Assembly: GCA_022071945.1 (NCBI GenBank)
Contig: JAJVIN010000022.1
Span: 1 to 64,000 of the forward strand
Reading direction: 5' to 3'
Source: Thermoanaerobaculia bacterium
GTDB lineage: Bacteria; Acidobacteriota; Thermoanaerobaculia; UBA5066
DNA: 64,000 nucleotides
Below, one piece after another: positions 10,539 to 19,578 of the stretch; position 1 is the stretch's first letter, and each line of letters begins with the position of its first letter. Under the pieces are notes generated by a model. The model searched no databases and was not told the DNA's origin. It was given only the letters and a program-made list of their open reading frames with translations. The translations under genes were made by a program, and so were the position numbers.

Positions 10539-11444
10539 GTGAGAGCTCGGTTCCTCGCTTCCCTCTGTCTTCTCCTGTCCGCGACCGCCCCGGCAGAGCC
10601 GCAGAAGGCGGCGTCTCACTCCCGCGAGTTCTGGCGCGAGATCGCGAAGAACGACGCGAAGCTCCCCGAGGGCGAGTCCGCCGCCGTCCTCATCCAGGAA
10701 CTCTCGTCTTACCTCGGTTCGCCGGACCCGGAACTTCGGGACTCCTTCGGCTACGAGATCTCCGCGGCCTGGATCTACCGCGACAGGAGCCTGGGCCCCG
10801 AGGTGCTCCGCGGCCTTCTCGCCTCGTGGCAGAAGAACCTGGAAGCTGGCGTGGGGCAGACGGGCACGGACGCCGTGTTCCTGCGGTCGTTCTCTGCCCT
10901 GAACCTGTCTGTCCTGGCGGCGCTCGACAACGCGGCCCCCTTCCTTTCTCAGGAGGAGTTCGACTCCCTGCATTCCGCGGCCCTCGCCTACCTCGCCGCG
11001 GAAAAGGACACGCGCGGCTACGACCCCGTCAAGGGCTGGATTCACCCGACCGCCCACACCGCAGATCTCCTCAAGTTCCTGGCCCGAAGCCCCAGGCTGA
11101 AGCCCGGAGACCAGGAAGCGATTGCCCGGGGGCTTCTCTCGAAGGTCGAGTCGTCGACCACGGTCTTCGCCTTCGGAGAGGACGAGCGGATCGCCCGCGT
11201 CTTCGTCTCGCTCCTGCGAAGGAAGGACGCCACCCCGGGACTCCTGGACCGGTGGCTCGAAGGCCTTCCGAAGGCCCAGCGCGCGCTCTTCGCCACCCCA
11301 CGGCTCGATCTCCCTCGCTACGCCTCTGTTCAGAATCAGAAGAGCGTCGCCCGGTGCCTCTTCGCCTTCATCGCCAAGGACCCGGCGAGCGAGGCCATCG
11401 ACTCGGCCAGGAAAGCACTTCTGGGGGCTCTGTCAGCCCTGTGA
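10539..11444 (+). CDS. Exported DUF2785-family protein
   Basis: A protein of about 300 residues with a short signal peptide (FLASLCLLLSATAPA) and a DUF2785-like helical repeat body. Family-like blocks are LIQELSSYLGSPDPELRDSFGYEI, seen here at about residues 45-70, and the signature GWIHPTAHTADLLKF. The start is taken as GTG 10539 because GGAGG lies five bases upstream; ATG 10527 in the same frame is the alternative. DUF2785 has no established biochemical function. It lies 65 bp after the YfhO-like gene and 60 bp before the channel gene on the same strand. Confidence 0.75.
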   Translation: MRARFLASLCLLLSATAPAEPQKAASHSREFWREIAKNDAKLPEGESAAVLIQELSSYLGSPDPELRDSFGYEISAAWIYRDRSLGPEVLRGLLASWQKNLEAGVGQTGTDAVFLRSFSALNLSVLAALDNAAPFLSQEEFDSLHSAALAYLAAEKDTRGYDPVKGWIHPTAHTADLLKFLARSPRLKPGDQEAIARGLLSKVESSTTVFAFGEDERIARVFVSLLRRKDATPGLLDRWLEGLPKAQRALFATPRLDLPRYASVQNQKSVARCLFAFIAKDPASEAIDSARKALLGALSAL

Positions 11445-11504
11445 CGAGGGCCGGGGGGCTCTTCTTGCTACGCACGGACGCCCGAGAAGGCGAGAATCCC
11501 TCCC

Positions 11505-13001
11505 ATGCCGCCGATCGTGCTCCAGCTTCTCCAGGGAGCCGGCCTCACCGTCTTCATCCTCGCCGTCCTCTACTTCTCGAAGAAACTGGGCGTCCTCAAA
11601 CGGGTTCGCGGGGCCCTCGTCATCGCCACCGTCCTGCTCGCCATCCTCCTCGTCTCGCGCCTCGTCCACTTCCCCGGGCAGGAGCGCGTCTTCACCTTCG
11701 ACCTCGGCATCCTGGTCCTGATCGGCGTCTACATCGTCCTCCAGGTTCTCGACGAGCTGATCTGGGAACACGTTTTGAAGCCCAAGCACATCTCCGTGCC
11801 GAGGCTCCTCTTCGACGTCTTCAACTTCGTCGTCCTGGTGGGCGTCGGGCTCGCGCTTCTCAAGACGCTCTTCGACGTCAATCTCACGGGCTTTCTCGTC
11901 ACCTCGACGGTCCTCTCGGCGATTCTGGGCCTGTCGCTGCAGGATCTCCTGACGAGCCTCATGGCCGGGATCGCGCTCCAGATCGAGAGTCCCTTCCAGG
12001 TCCGGGACTGGATTCGCGTCGGCGACAAGGAGGGCGAGGTGACCCAGATGAACTGGCGCTCGATCACCCTCCGATCGCGTGACAACAACAACGTCATCAT
12101 CCCGAACTCGATCATCGCCAAGCAGGACATCTCCAACTTCTCCCGCCCGCAGAAGCTGCAGCTCGTTCACGTGACGGTCGGGGTGAGTTACGCGACCCCC
12201 CCCGGACTCGTGAAGGGCGTCATCTCCCGGGCCATTGCCGACGCGGACGGGGTCGCGCCCACCCCCGCCGTGCAGGTCTTCGTCAAGCGATTCGCCGAAT
12301 CCGCCGTGGAGTACGACCTGCGGTTCTGGATCGAGGATTTCGAGCGGCTCAACGCCATTTCCGACTCGGTCCAGACGCGCGTCTGGTATGCCCTCGACAG
12401 GGCCGGGATGGCCATTCCGTTCCCCCAGCGAGACGTCCACCTGCGGACGATCTCGGAAGAGCGGGAGGAGCGGGAGAAGGCGAGGGGGCGGGAAGACGTC
12501 TTCCGGGTGCTGCGCCAGGTCACGACCTTCCAGTCGCTGAGCGATTCACAGATCCAGATACTCACCGGGACGGCACGCTTCGAGCGTTATGCCACCGGGG
12601 AGATCCTGGTCCGGCAGGGTGAGGAAGGGCGTTCGCTCTTCGTCATCCGCAGTGGCACCGTCTCGGTCGAGCGGGCCGGCGAGGCCGGTTCCTCGCAGCG
12701 CATGGCGACGCTTCGGGCGGGCGACTTCTTCGGGGAGATGAGCCTATTGACCGGCGAACCGCGGTCGGCAACCGTCGTGTCGATGAGCGAGGTCGAGGTC
12801 GTCGTCGTCGACAAGAGCGGGGTCGCGGCCGTCCTCTCGCAGGATCAGAAGCTCGTCAAGTCGCTCTCCGACACCCTCGAGCGGCGGTCCCGCCAGCTCG
12901 CCCGGACCGCCCTGGAGCAACAGCGTCTCGCCGATGTCGCCGCCGCCGAGCAGGTTCCCCTCTTCTTACGCATTCAGAGGTTCTTCGGCATCGAGAACTG
13001 A
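11505..13001 (+). CDS. MscS-family mechanosensitive channel with C-terminal cyclic-nucleotide-binding domain
   Basis: A 498-residue inner-membrane channel. Four or five transmembrane helices (residues about 5-145) lead into the MscS pore-lining helix and beta domain (LSAILGLSLQDLLTSLMAGI, then ESPFQVRDWIRVGDKEGEV and NNNVIIPNSIIAKQDISNFS). A cytoplasmic cNMP-binding domain follows at about 330-450, with GEILVRQGEEGRSLFVIRSG and the phosphate-binding cassette FFGEMSLLTGEPRSATV. This architecture matches bacterial cyclic-nucleotide-gated (bCNG) members of the MscS superfamily, where ligand gating may replace tension gating. An ATG start fits. The Arg in the PRSATV segment is retained, so nucleotide binding is plausible. 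Confidence 0.92.
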   Translation: MPPIVLQLLQGAGLTVFILAVLYFSKKLGVLKRVRGALVIATVLLAILLVSRLVHFPGQERVFTFDLGILVLIGVYIVLQVLDELIWEHVLKPKHISVPRLLFDVFNFVVLVGVGLALLKTLFDVNLTGFLVTSTVLSAILGLSLQDLLTSLMAGIALQIESPFQVRDWIRVGDKEGEVTQMNWRSITLRSRDNNNVIIPNSIIAKQDISNFSRPQKLQLVHVTVGVSYATPPGLVKGVISRAIADADGVAPTPAVQVFVKRFAESAVEYDLRFWIEDFERLNAISDSVQTRVWYALDRAGMAIPFPQRDVHLRTISEEREEREKARGREDVFRVLRQVTTFQSLSDSQIQILTGTARFERYATGEILVRQGEEGRSLFVIRSGTVSVERAGEAGSSQRMATLRAGDFFGEMSLLTGEPRSATVVSMSEVEVVVVDKSGVAAVLSQDQKLVKSLSDTLERRSRQLARTALEQQRLADVAAAEQVPLFLRIQRFFGIEN

Positions 13002-13206
13002 GGCCCGCGCGGGGCTGACGCCATCTTCCTGTTGACCGGGCCCCCCGCGGTGCCGATCATCAGCGTCAAGGTTCCATCGTGTCGGCTGCCGGGACTTCAC
13101 TTGCGAGGCCTTGCCGGGTGCTCTCATCAACCGGAAGCGTTGAAAGACGCCGCGCTCCCTGTGGATTCTCCCCGCCTTGTTGCGCCAGGACCCCGGGAGG
13201 ACTCCC

Positions 13207-16056
13207 GTGATCTCCTGGTTTCGGGACCTTCCGATCCGCTGGAAGCTGATCCTCATCATCACTTCCGGCTGCTTCATCGCCCTGCTCTTGGCCGGGACGG
13301 TATTCGTCTCTTACCAGGTCGTCGTGACCCGGCAGATGCTGGCGGACCAGCTTCACATGTCCGCCCACATCGCGGGCTCGGCCTGCGCCGCGGCCATTGC
13401 CTTCGAGCGTCCGGCCGATGCTTCGGAGACCCTCCAGTCTCTCGAGCTGCAAAGGGACCTGATCGCGGCTGCCGTCTTCACACAGGACGACCGCCCCTTC
13501 GCGAGTTACGTAAGGCCGGGGCAGTCCTTCGAGCTGCCTCCCCGCTCTTCGGCATCGACCGTGTTCGCTCCGGACTGGATCGAGGTTTCGAATCCCGTGA
13601 CCGAGGACGGGCAGCAGCTCGGCGTCATCGTCCTGTGGGCCGACTACTCCCGCGTCAACGAGCAGCTCGTGACGTTTCTCGGCCATTCCGCCGCGGTTTT
13701 GCTCGTGGTCCTGCTCGTCGCATTCGCCTTCTCGACCCGGCTCCAGCGCTCCATCTCGGAGCCCGTCGCGGATCTCGTCCGGACGGCGGACGCCATCACC
13801 GCCGGACAGGATTTCTCTCTTCGCGTCGAACCCGGAAACCGCGACGAGATCGGCCGCCTCGTCGCGAGCTTCAACAGGATGCTGGCGGAGATCGAGCGCC
13901 GCGACTCAGCCCTCAGGCTCGAGATCGAGGAGCGCGTGAGGACTTCGGAGGCGCTGCGGCAGTCCGAGCGCGACTACCGCGGACTCTTCGAGAACGCCCA
14001 CGACGCCATCGTCATTCTCGACGTGGAAAACCGGGTCGTTCTCGAGGCCAACGACCGGGCGTGCGAGCTTTACGGCATGACCCGCTCGGAGTTCATCGGT
14101 TCCTCCATCCTCGCGAGATCGAAAGGACCGGCCAGGGGACGGTCCCTGGCGACGGAGGTCTTCACATCCGGAAGTGCTGTCCGGTTCCAGAGCACTCAGT
14201 TCAAGAAGGACGGAGAGGAGCTCATCCTGGATGTCATCGCCTCGGCAATCCACTACCGGGGAGAGCCCGCCATCCTCAGCCTCAATCGCGACATCACGGA
14301 GGAGCACCGCGCGATCTTGGCCCTCAGGCGGAGCGAGGAGCGCTATGCGCTCGCCGCCCGCGCGTCGAATGACGGCCTGTGGGACTGGGATCTCGTGACG
14401 GGAACCCTCCAGCTTTCCCCTCGCTGGAAGGAGATCGTCGGGCTGTCGGACGACGAGGTCTCCGAGGTTCCGGCCTCCTGGCTCGACCGCGTGCATCCCT
14501 CCGACGCCCCGGATTTCGCGTCCACGATCCAGGCCCACGTCAACGGGCTGACGAGCTGCCTGGAAAGCGAGCACAGGATCTTGCACAGGAACGGGGAGTA
14601 CCGGTGGGTACTCTGCCGCGGGATGGCCGTTTACGAGGAGGGCAAGGCGATCCGGCTCGCCGGCTCGATGTCGGACATCACGGACCGGAAGCGAGCCGAG
14701 GCCCGGCTCGTTCACGACGCCCTGCACGACTCGCTCACCGGCCTCCCGAACCGCCTTCTCTTCATGGACAGGCTGGGTCACGTCTTGCGCCGGCGGCACG
14801 AGAGCCAGCCGCCGAACTTCGCCGTCCTCTACCTCGACCTCGACCGGTTCAAGGTCATCAACGACAGCATGGGGCACGACGTCGGCGACCGGCTCCTGCG
14901 AGAGATCGGAAAGAGGCTCTCGGAGGTCGTGCGCGCCTCCGACACGGCCGCGCGGCTGGGCGGAGACGAGTTCGCCATCCTGCTGGAGGATCTCGATTCG
15001 CTCTCGCGCCTCATCTCGGTCGCCCAGAGGATCGAGGCGGAGCTGAGCCGGCCGTTCCTGATCGGCGGCACCGAGATCCACACCCGTCCGAGCATCGGCA
15101 TCGCTCCCGGCGACTCACAGTCCGACAGGCCGGAAGAGCTCATCAGACGGGCCGACGTCGCGATGTACGCCGCCAAGAGGCGCGGCTCCGGCTACTCGAT
15201 CTACGACGAAGCGATGCACGAGGAGGTCGTGGGCCGGATGCGCCTGGAAACCGAGCTTCACTCGGCCATCGAGCAGGGGCAGTTCTTCCTCCAGTACCAG
15301 CCCATCTTCGCCCTCTACGGCGCGCGCCTGACGGGTTTCGAGGCCCTCCTGCGCTGGCGGCATCCCGAACGGGGCGTGATCTCCCCCGCTCAGTTCATCC
15401 CGATGCTCGAGGAGACGAGGCTCATCGTTCCGTTGACGCGGTGGGTCCTGAAGGCGGCCTCGAGCGCCCTCGACTCCTGGACAGCGGACCTTCCCGCATC
15501 CGCCCCGCTCGTGATGTCGGTGAACATCTCGGCTGTTCACTTCGCTCTCTCCAACATCGTGGACGAGATCAAGCAGGCGGTTGGCGAGCCGGTCCGGGCG
15601 GGCCGCCGCCTCGGGATCGAGGTCACCGAGAGCGCGCTGATGGAGAACCCCGATGTCGCGGAACGGCAGCTCGAGGCCCTCAGGGCCATGGGCGTCGAGA
15701 CGAGCGTCGATGACTTCGGGACGGGCTACTCCTCGCTCGCCTACCTGAGCCGCCTCCCGTTCGACAAGATCAAGATCGACCGGACGTTCGTCTCCAGGAT
15801 CGGCTCCGACACCTCCGGCCTCGGCATCGTCCGGGCGATCGTCGCCCTCGCGCATGACCTGAGGAAGGAACTCGTGGCCGAGGGTGTCGAGACTCCCGAA
15901 CAGCTCGTCGCCCTCGAGGCCCTCGGCTGCGAGCACGCGCAAGGCTTCCTCTTTGCCCGGCCCCTGCCCGAAGCGGAGGCCCGAGCGCTCGTCCTGCGCC
16001 AGCTCACGGAAGCCCGGTCGGATCTCCCCGCCGGACGGCCCCCGGAACTGGCGTAG
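13207..16056 (+). CDS. Membrane GGDEF-EAL protein with HAMP and PAS domains (c-di-GMP turnover)
   Basis: A 949-residue signalling protein. An N-terminal helix (about 10-32) and a second one (about 155-178) bracket a periplasmic CHASE8-like sensor. HAMP follows (180-232), then two PAS/PAC units (about 255-375 and 380-500), the diguanylate cyclase domain with intact GGDEF (585-589), and the phosphodiesterase domain with intact EAL (712-714) and DDFGTGYSS. An RxxD inhibitory site (RASD) sits five residues before GGDEF. Both catalytic motifs are intact, so the protein may be bifunctional. The start is GTG 13207, preceded by GGGAGG with six-base spacing. It converges with the DUF4870 gene, with only six bases between stops. 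Confidence 0.95.
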   Translation: MISWFRDLPIRWKLILIITSGCFIALLLAGTVFVSYQVVVTRQMLADQLHMSAHIAGSACAAAIAFERPADASETLQSLELQRDLIAAAVFTQDDRPFASYVRPGQSFELPPRSSASTVFAPDWIEVSNPVTEDGQQLGVIVLWADYSRVNEQLVTFLGHSAAVLLVVLLVAFAFSTRLQRSISEPVADLVRTADAITAGQDFSLRVEPGNRDEIGRLVASFNRMLAEIERRDSALRLEIEERVRTSEALRQSERDYRGLFENAHDAIVILDVENRVVLEANDRACELYGMTRSEFIGSSILARSKGPARGRSLATEVFTSGSAVRFQSTQFKKDGEELILDVIASAIHYRGEPAILSLNRDITEEHRAILALRRSEERYALAARASNDGLWDWDLVTGTLQLSPRWKEIVGLSDDEVSEVPASWLDRVHPSDAPDFASTIQAHVNGLTSCLESEHRILHRNGEYRWVLCRGMAVYEEGKAIRLAGSMSDITDRKRAEARLVHDALHDSLTGLPNRLLFMDRLGHVLRRRHESQPPNFAVLYLDLDRFKVINDSMGHDVGDRLLREIGKRLSEVVRASDTAARLGGDEFAILLEDLDSLSRLISVAQRIEAELSRPFLIGGTEIHTRPSIGIAPGDSQSDRPEELIRRADVAMYAAKRRGSGYSIYDEAMHEEVVGRMRLETELHSAIEQGQFFLQYQPIFALYGARLTGFEALLRWRHPERGVISPAQFIPMLEETRLIVPLTRWVLKAASSALDSWTADLPASAPLVMSVNISAVHFALSNIVDEIKQAVGEPVRAGRRLGIEVTESALMENPDVAERQLEALRAMGVETSVDDFGTGYSSLAYLSRLPFDKIKIDRTFVSRIGSDTSGLGIVRAIVALAHDLRKELVAEGVETPEQLVALEALGCEHAQGFLFARPLPEAEARALVLRQLTEARSDLPAGRPPELA

Positions 16057-16062
16057 ACCCGT

Positions 16063-16464
16063 TCAGAACTTGTCGATGAAGCCCGCCAGACCGGGGAGCG
16101 TGAACCGCTGCCCGTTGAGCGCCTTGACGATCCCGAGAATCGAGACGACCAACCAGGCGAGCCACACGAAGAAGAGGACGAGCATGAAGAGCAGGCCCAG
16201 CAGGGGAATCATGCTCAGGATGGACAGTCCGATCAGGGCAATGATGAAGGCCGCGCTGATGACGAGGCCGTTCTTGGCATGCCACTGGACTTCCGTGTCG
16301 TTCTTCTCGACCAGGAACGGGATGAGGGCCAAGAGGCCCAGGTAGGAAAGGACCAGCATGATGGTCCGGTTCGACTGGGGATTGCCGGATGGAGGCGCCT
16401 GCGGCGCGGAAGGCTCCGATGGGGGCGCCGGCGGGGCTCCCGGGGGCGGATAGGGGCTCGACAT
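16063..16464 (-). CDS. DUF4870 (Tic20-like) membrane protein
   Basis: A 133-residue protein with a Pro/Ala/Ser-rich N-terminal tail (residues 1-32). Three hydrophobic helices follow around the family signature NRTIMLVLSYLG, EKNDTEVQWHAKNGLV and ILGIVKALNGQRF. Members are small integral membrane proteins of unknown function. An AGGAGG lies nine bases before the ATG. It follows the membrane kinase gene by 74 bp on the same strand and may be the last gene of that cluster. Confidence 0.88.
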   Translation of the reverse strand: MSSPYPPPGAPPAPPSEPSAPQAPPSGNPQSNRTIMLVLSYLGLLALIPFLVEKNDTEVQWHAKNGLVISAAFIIALIGLSILSMIPLLGLLFMLVLFFVWLAWLVVSILGIVKALNGQRFTLPGLAGFIDKF

Positions 16465-16538
16465 GGCCTGAATCCTCCTTTTGACCGAGTGAGACTCCGT
16501 ACTCTACGGCAGGATTGGCGATATTTCCTCCGGGGGCT

Positions 16539-18152
16539 TCACGTGCGGAGCAGTTGCGAGCTGGCCAGCCCCTCGTCGGCCCAGGCGAGGAGCCCGCTGC
16601 GGTCATCCTGCCTCCTTCGCGCCAGGAAGGAGGCCCCGCGAGCGTGCCACCAGTCCTCGGCGTCGTCCTCGTCGAAGGTCCCGAAGGACGAGAGGGCCCG
16701 CAGCCGGGCCCGCAGGATCGCCGCCGACTGGGGCCTCTTCAGCGGGTTCTTCTCGAGGGTGTCCGCGATCAACTTCTCGAAGTCGGCCGGAAAGGGCCTT
16801 TCGAGACGGCCGGAAGCGGTGTCGGGCGCCTGGTGAACGTGCCGCTCGCAGACCTCGAAGCTCGTGTCCCCGGTGAAAAGGTGCGTCCCCGTCGCCAGGT
16901 AGAACGCCACCGCCCCGAGCGAGTAGATGTCGCTGCGGCCATCGACCAGGGCCGGCGTCCGGATCGCCTCGGGCGACATGTAGTACGGCGTCCCGAGCAT
17001 GACGTCGTCCTCGGTCTTCAGCGAATCCGGAGAGGCCTTCTTGACCGACTTGACGAGCCCGAAATCGACGAGCTTCGGGACATCGGTCTCTCCGCCGCTC
17101 CTGCAGAGCAGGATGTTCGCGGGCTTGATGTCCCGGTGGATCAGGCCGAGACCGTGAGCTTCCTGCAGGGCCCCGGCCACGCCGTACAGGATGCGGGCCA
17201 CCCGGCCCGGGTGGACCGGCCCCTCGAACTCCACGAGGTGCTCGAGCGAGGCCCCTTCCAGCAGCTCCATCGCGTAGTAAAAGACCCCCGCCCGCGTCCG
17301 GCCGTAGTCGTAGATCGTGATCGTGTTCGGGTGGCAGAGCCGCGCCGACAGCTGGACCTCCCGCTCGAAGCGCCGGATGTCCTCCTCGCTCGCCTTGCTC
17401 GGCAAGAGGAGCTTGATGGCCGTCGGCCGGCGGAGCATCGCGTGCCTGGCCTCATAGACCTCTCCCATCCCGCCCTCGCCGATCTTCCGGACCAGGGTGT
17501 ACGGCCCGAGCCTCCTCGCCCCCTCGATCTCACGCCTGAGGCCGTAGATCACCCGCGACGCCGCCGTCGCGAGAAAGACCACGAACGACCAGGCCATCGC
17601 GGGCGTCAGGAGCGAAACGGCGGCCTGGGCCTCGGGACTCAGCCGCTCGCCGCTCCCCGACCAGTGGAGATCCCGCTGGGGGTAGAAGAAGTACGTGAAG
17701 GTCAGGTGGATCGTCTCGATGATCAGGACGAGAGTGAACGTCCGGCGTCCCCTGCTCGGGACGTAGATCGATCGCGCGATGACGGTGAAGAAGAGGACGT
17801 ACCGGACGAGCTCCTCGGGCCGGGAATCGGCGGGGAGGTAGATGCCCGACAGGACGAACGTCCCGCAGGCACCCAGGAGCCCGGTTGTCTCCAGACGGTG
17901 GATGTAGGAGAGACCCCGCGACGGACGCCTCGCGAGGACCGCCATGCCGAGAAACACCAGGCTTCCGGCCACGTGGAGCGAGAACGCCGGCCACGCCAGG
18001 TTCTCCAGGGTCCGGTCGAACGCGAAGGCGATGCCGAACCAGAAGAGAGCCAGGGAGAGGCCGGCGATTCCGGAAACCCTCGAGAACCGCGCCAGGCGCG
18101 ACTGGAGGAGGTGTACGGCCTCGCTTTCTCGTTTCTGGGAGTCGTCGTCCAT
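16539..18152 (-). CDS. Membrane-anchored eukaryotic-like serine/threonine protein kinase
   Basis: A 537-residue kinase with an unusual order. About six transmembrane helices come first (residues about 24-200) and the catalytic domain follows (about 215-500). Kinase motifs are complete: glycine loop GEGGMGEVYEA, catalytic K247 in AIKLLLP, HRDIKPANIL with D341, DFGLV and GTPYYMSPEA. Most bacterial kinases of this class have the kinase first and a C-terminal sensor, so here the membrane domain is probably the sensor. The ATG start is well placed. It follows a DUF4097 gene on the same strand by 71 bp and precedes DUF4870. Confidence 0.93.
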   Translation of the reverse strand: MDDDSQKRESEAVHLLQSRLARFSRVSGIAGLSLALFWFGIAFAFDRTLENLAWPAFSLHVAGSLVFLGMAVLARRPSRGLSYIHRLETTGLLGACGTFVLSGIYLPADSRPEELVRYVLFFTVIARSIYVPSRGRRTFTLVLIIETIHLTFTYFFYPQRDLHWSGSGERLSPEAQAAVSLLTPAMAWSFVVFLATAASRVIYGLRREIEGARRLGPYTLVRKIGEGGMGEVYEARHAMLRRPTAIKLLLPSKASEEDIRRFEREVQLSARLCHPNTITIYDYGRTRAGVFYYAMELLEGASLEHLVEFEGPVHPGRVARILYGVAGALQEAHGLGLIHRDIKPANILLCRSGGETDVPKLVDFGLVKSVKKASPDSLKTEDDVMLGTPYYMSPEAIRTPALVDGRSDIYSLGAVAFYLATGTHLFTGDTSFEVCERHVHQAPDTASGRLERPFPADFEKLIADTLEKNPLKRPQSAAILRARLRALSSFGTFDEDDAEDWWHARGASFLARRRQDDRSGLLAWADEGLASSQLLRT

Positions 18153-18223
18153 CGGCTCACGACGCCGCCTTCATTTCTGCGGCGCGTAGTGATTCTAGCC
18201 GAGAGCGCGGCCGGGTCCCGGAT

Positions 18224-19063
18224 TCAGGGCCGGGGAGGGGCCTTCGGGATGGCGGCGTCGGCGAACAGGAGGCGGACCTCCCCGTTCACCGTTTCCACGG
18301 CGAGCCGGTCGCGGCCCCCGTTGAACACTCCCTTCGCCTCTTTCGGTCCCCACTTTCCCTCGACCGTCATGCCCGCGAAATCCGACCGGATCTTGCCGTT
18401 GACGGTCTGCAGGTCGTACCGGATCGAGGACTCACGGCCGCAGCTGACGGTCACGGAGCCATTCACCGTCTCGATCTCGGCCGGCTTGAGCGTCCCGACG
18501 AAGGAAACCTCGACCGACCCGTTCACCGTGTTCACCGACAGGGGAGCGTCGTGGGACACGACCAGGATCGAGCCATTGACGGTGTTCAGGGAGAGGGTTC
18601 CCGTCCGGCGCGCCGTCTCGATCCGGCCGTTCACGGTCTCGACATCGATCGGGACATCCGCCGGCACGTGAAGGTCATAGGCGACCTCGGCCCCCGAGTC
18701 CCCCATCCCGACCGGGAAGATGCCGAACAGGCGCGTCTGCTTGGGGAGAACCGTCTCGATCTCGATGGTCTCACCAGACTTCGTCACCCGGATCTCCGTC
18801 TCCTTCAGCACTTGCTCGGCACGGCTCCCGCGAGCGCGCTTGAGGGCCTCGACCTTGAGGTAGTCACGCTCCCAGGAGACGAGTTGAACCGAACCGTTGA
18901 TGTTCTGAAGACGGATCTTCTTGATGCCCGTCAGCTCGTACGCCTTTTCGAACCTCTCGCTTTGCTGCTCTGCCGAAAGAGCGCCTCCGGAAACGAGCGC
19001 GAGGGACAGGATGACGGCGGAGGCCGCCCGGACTGCAATCTTGTTGTTCTGGACTCGGACCAT
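18224..19063 (-). CDS. Exported DUF4097-type beta-repeat protein
   Basis: A protein of 279 residues with a signal peptide (AASAVILSLALVSGGALSA). The body is built from repeating beta-strand turns carrying the word VNG: NINGSVQL, ETVNGRIE, NTVNGSIL, NTVNGSVE, ETVNGSVT, QTVNGKIR and ETVNGEVR. This makes a predicted beta-solenoid of the DUF4097/putative-adhesin type. The start is ATG 19063 because GGGAG stands six bases upstream. An in-frame ATG at 19114 would add 17 residues before the signal peptide. It lies between the RDD gene and the Ser/Thr kinase gene, consistent with an envelope-linked operon. No enzymatic function is indicated. Confidence 0.85.
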   Translation of the reverse strand: MVRVQNNKIAVRAASAVILSLALVSGGALSAEQQSERFEKAYELTGIKKIRLQNINGSVQLVSWERDYLKVEALKRARGSRAEQVLKETEIRVTKSGETIEIETVLPKQTRLFGIFPVGMGDSGAEVAYDLHVPADVPIDVETVNGRIETARRTGTLSLNTVNGSILVVSHDAPLSVNTVNGSVEVSFVGTLKPAEIETVNGSVTVSCGRESSIRYDLQTVNGKIRSDFAGMTVEGKWGPKEAKGVFNGGRDRLAVETVNGEVRLLFADAAIPKAPPRP

Positions 19064-19110
19064 AACCAACTCCCGCCTAAGGGAACGGAAATGGGCGGGA
19101 AAAAGTTTCG

Positions 19111-19578
19111 TCACTCCTCCAGGACGAATGTGCGGGCCAGCCGGTCGCCGAGCCGCCTCCCCCGTGCGTCCCTTCCCGCCACGATCGCTTCCACGAAATT
19201 CAACCCTGGCAGGAGGAGGGGGAGATTCCTCAGGATCGACACCACGGGACCCACCGGCCTTCCCCCCTCACGGACGGCCCGCAACCCCAGAAACCGCTTT
19301 CCGGGACTCAGACCACTCGAGTCCCGAAGCAAAAAGGCGACCGCGAAGCTAATCTGGGCGAGATGAAAGATCCCTTCGATCCCGCGAGGGGGATCCCCGG
19401 AAAAGAGCAGGACGACAAAGACCAGAAGGGTCGCCGCCAGAAACGGAACTCCGGCCAGGACAATGAGATCGATCCCCAGGGCCGCTCCGCGGAGCCAGTA
19501 GCGCTCGAACGCACGGGCCTGGAGGAGGGCCGCGGAGATCTCCTGGCTGCCCGTCCGGGAGACCGACGTCGCGATCAC
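19111..19578 (-). CDS. RDD-family membrane protein
   Basis: A small polytopic protein of about 155 residues. The RDD signature is RAFERYWLRGAALGIDLIVL at the start of the domain (the Arg of the first R, then D in IDLIVL), followed by two further helices and a closing GRRLGDRLARTFVLEE. The family is a three-helix membrane domain of unknown or transport-related role. The start is uncertain: GTG 19578 is used here and ATG 19635 is possible, but either overlaps the 5' end of the divergent adenosine deaminase gene. Gene order on this strand is RDD, DUF4097, kinase, DUF4870. Confidence 0.75.
   Translation of the reverse strand: MIATSVSRTGSQEISAALLQARAFERYWLRGAALGIDLIVLAGVPFLAATLLVFVVLLFSGDPPRGIEGIFHLAQISFAVAFLLRDSSGLSPGKRFLGLRAVREGGRPVGPVVSILRNLPLLLPGLNFVEAIVAGRDARGRRLGDRLARTFVLEE

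Noticed and set aside
13002-13206. Possible promoter (TTGAAA near 13139) before the GGDEF-EAL gene
   Set aside because: No convincing -10 element at the right spacing; the 205-bp spacer otherwise shows nothing recognisable.
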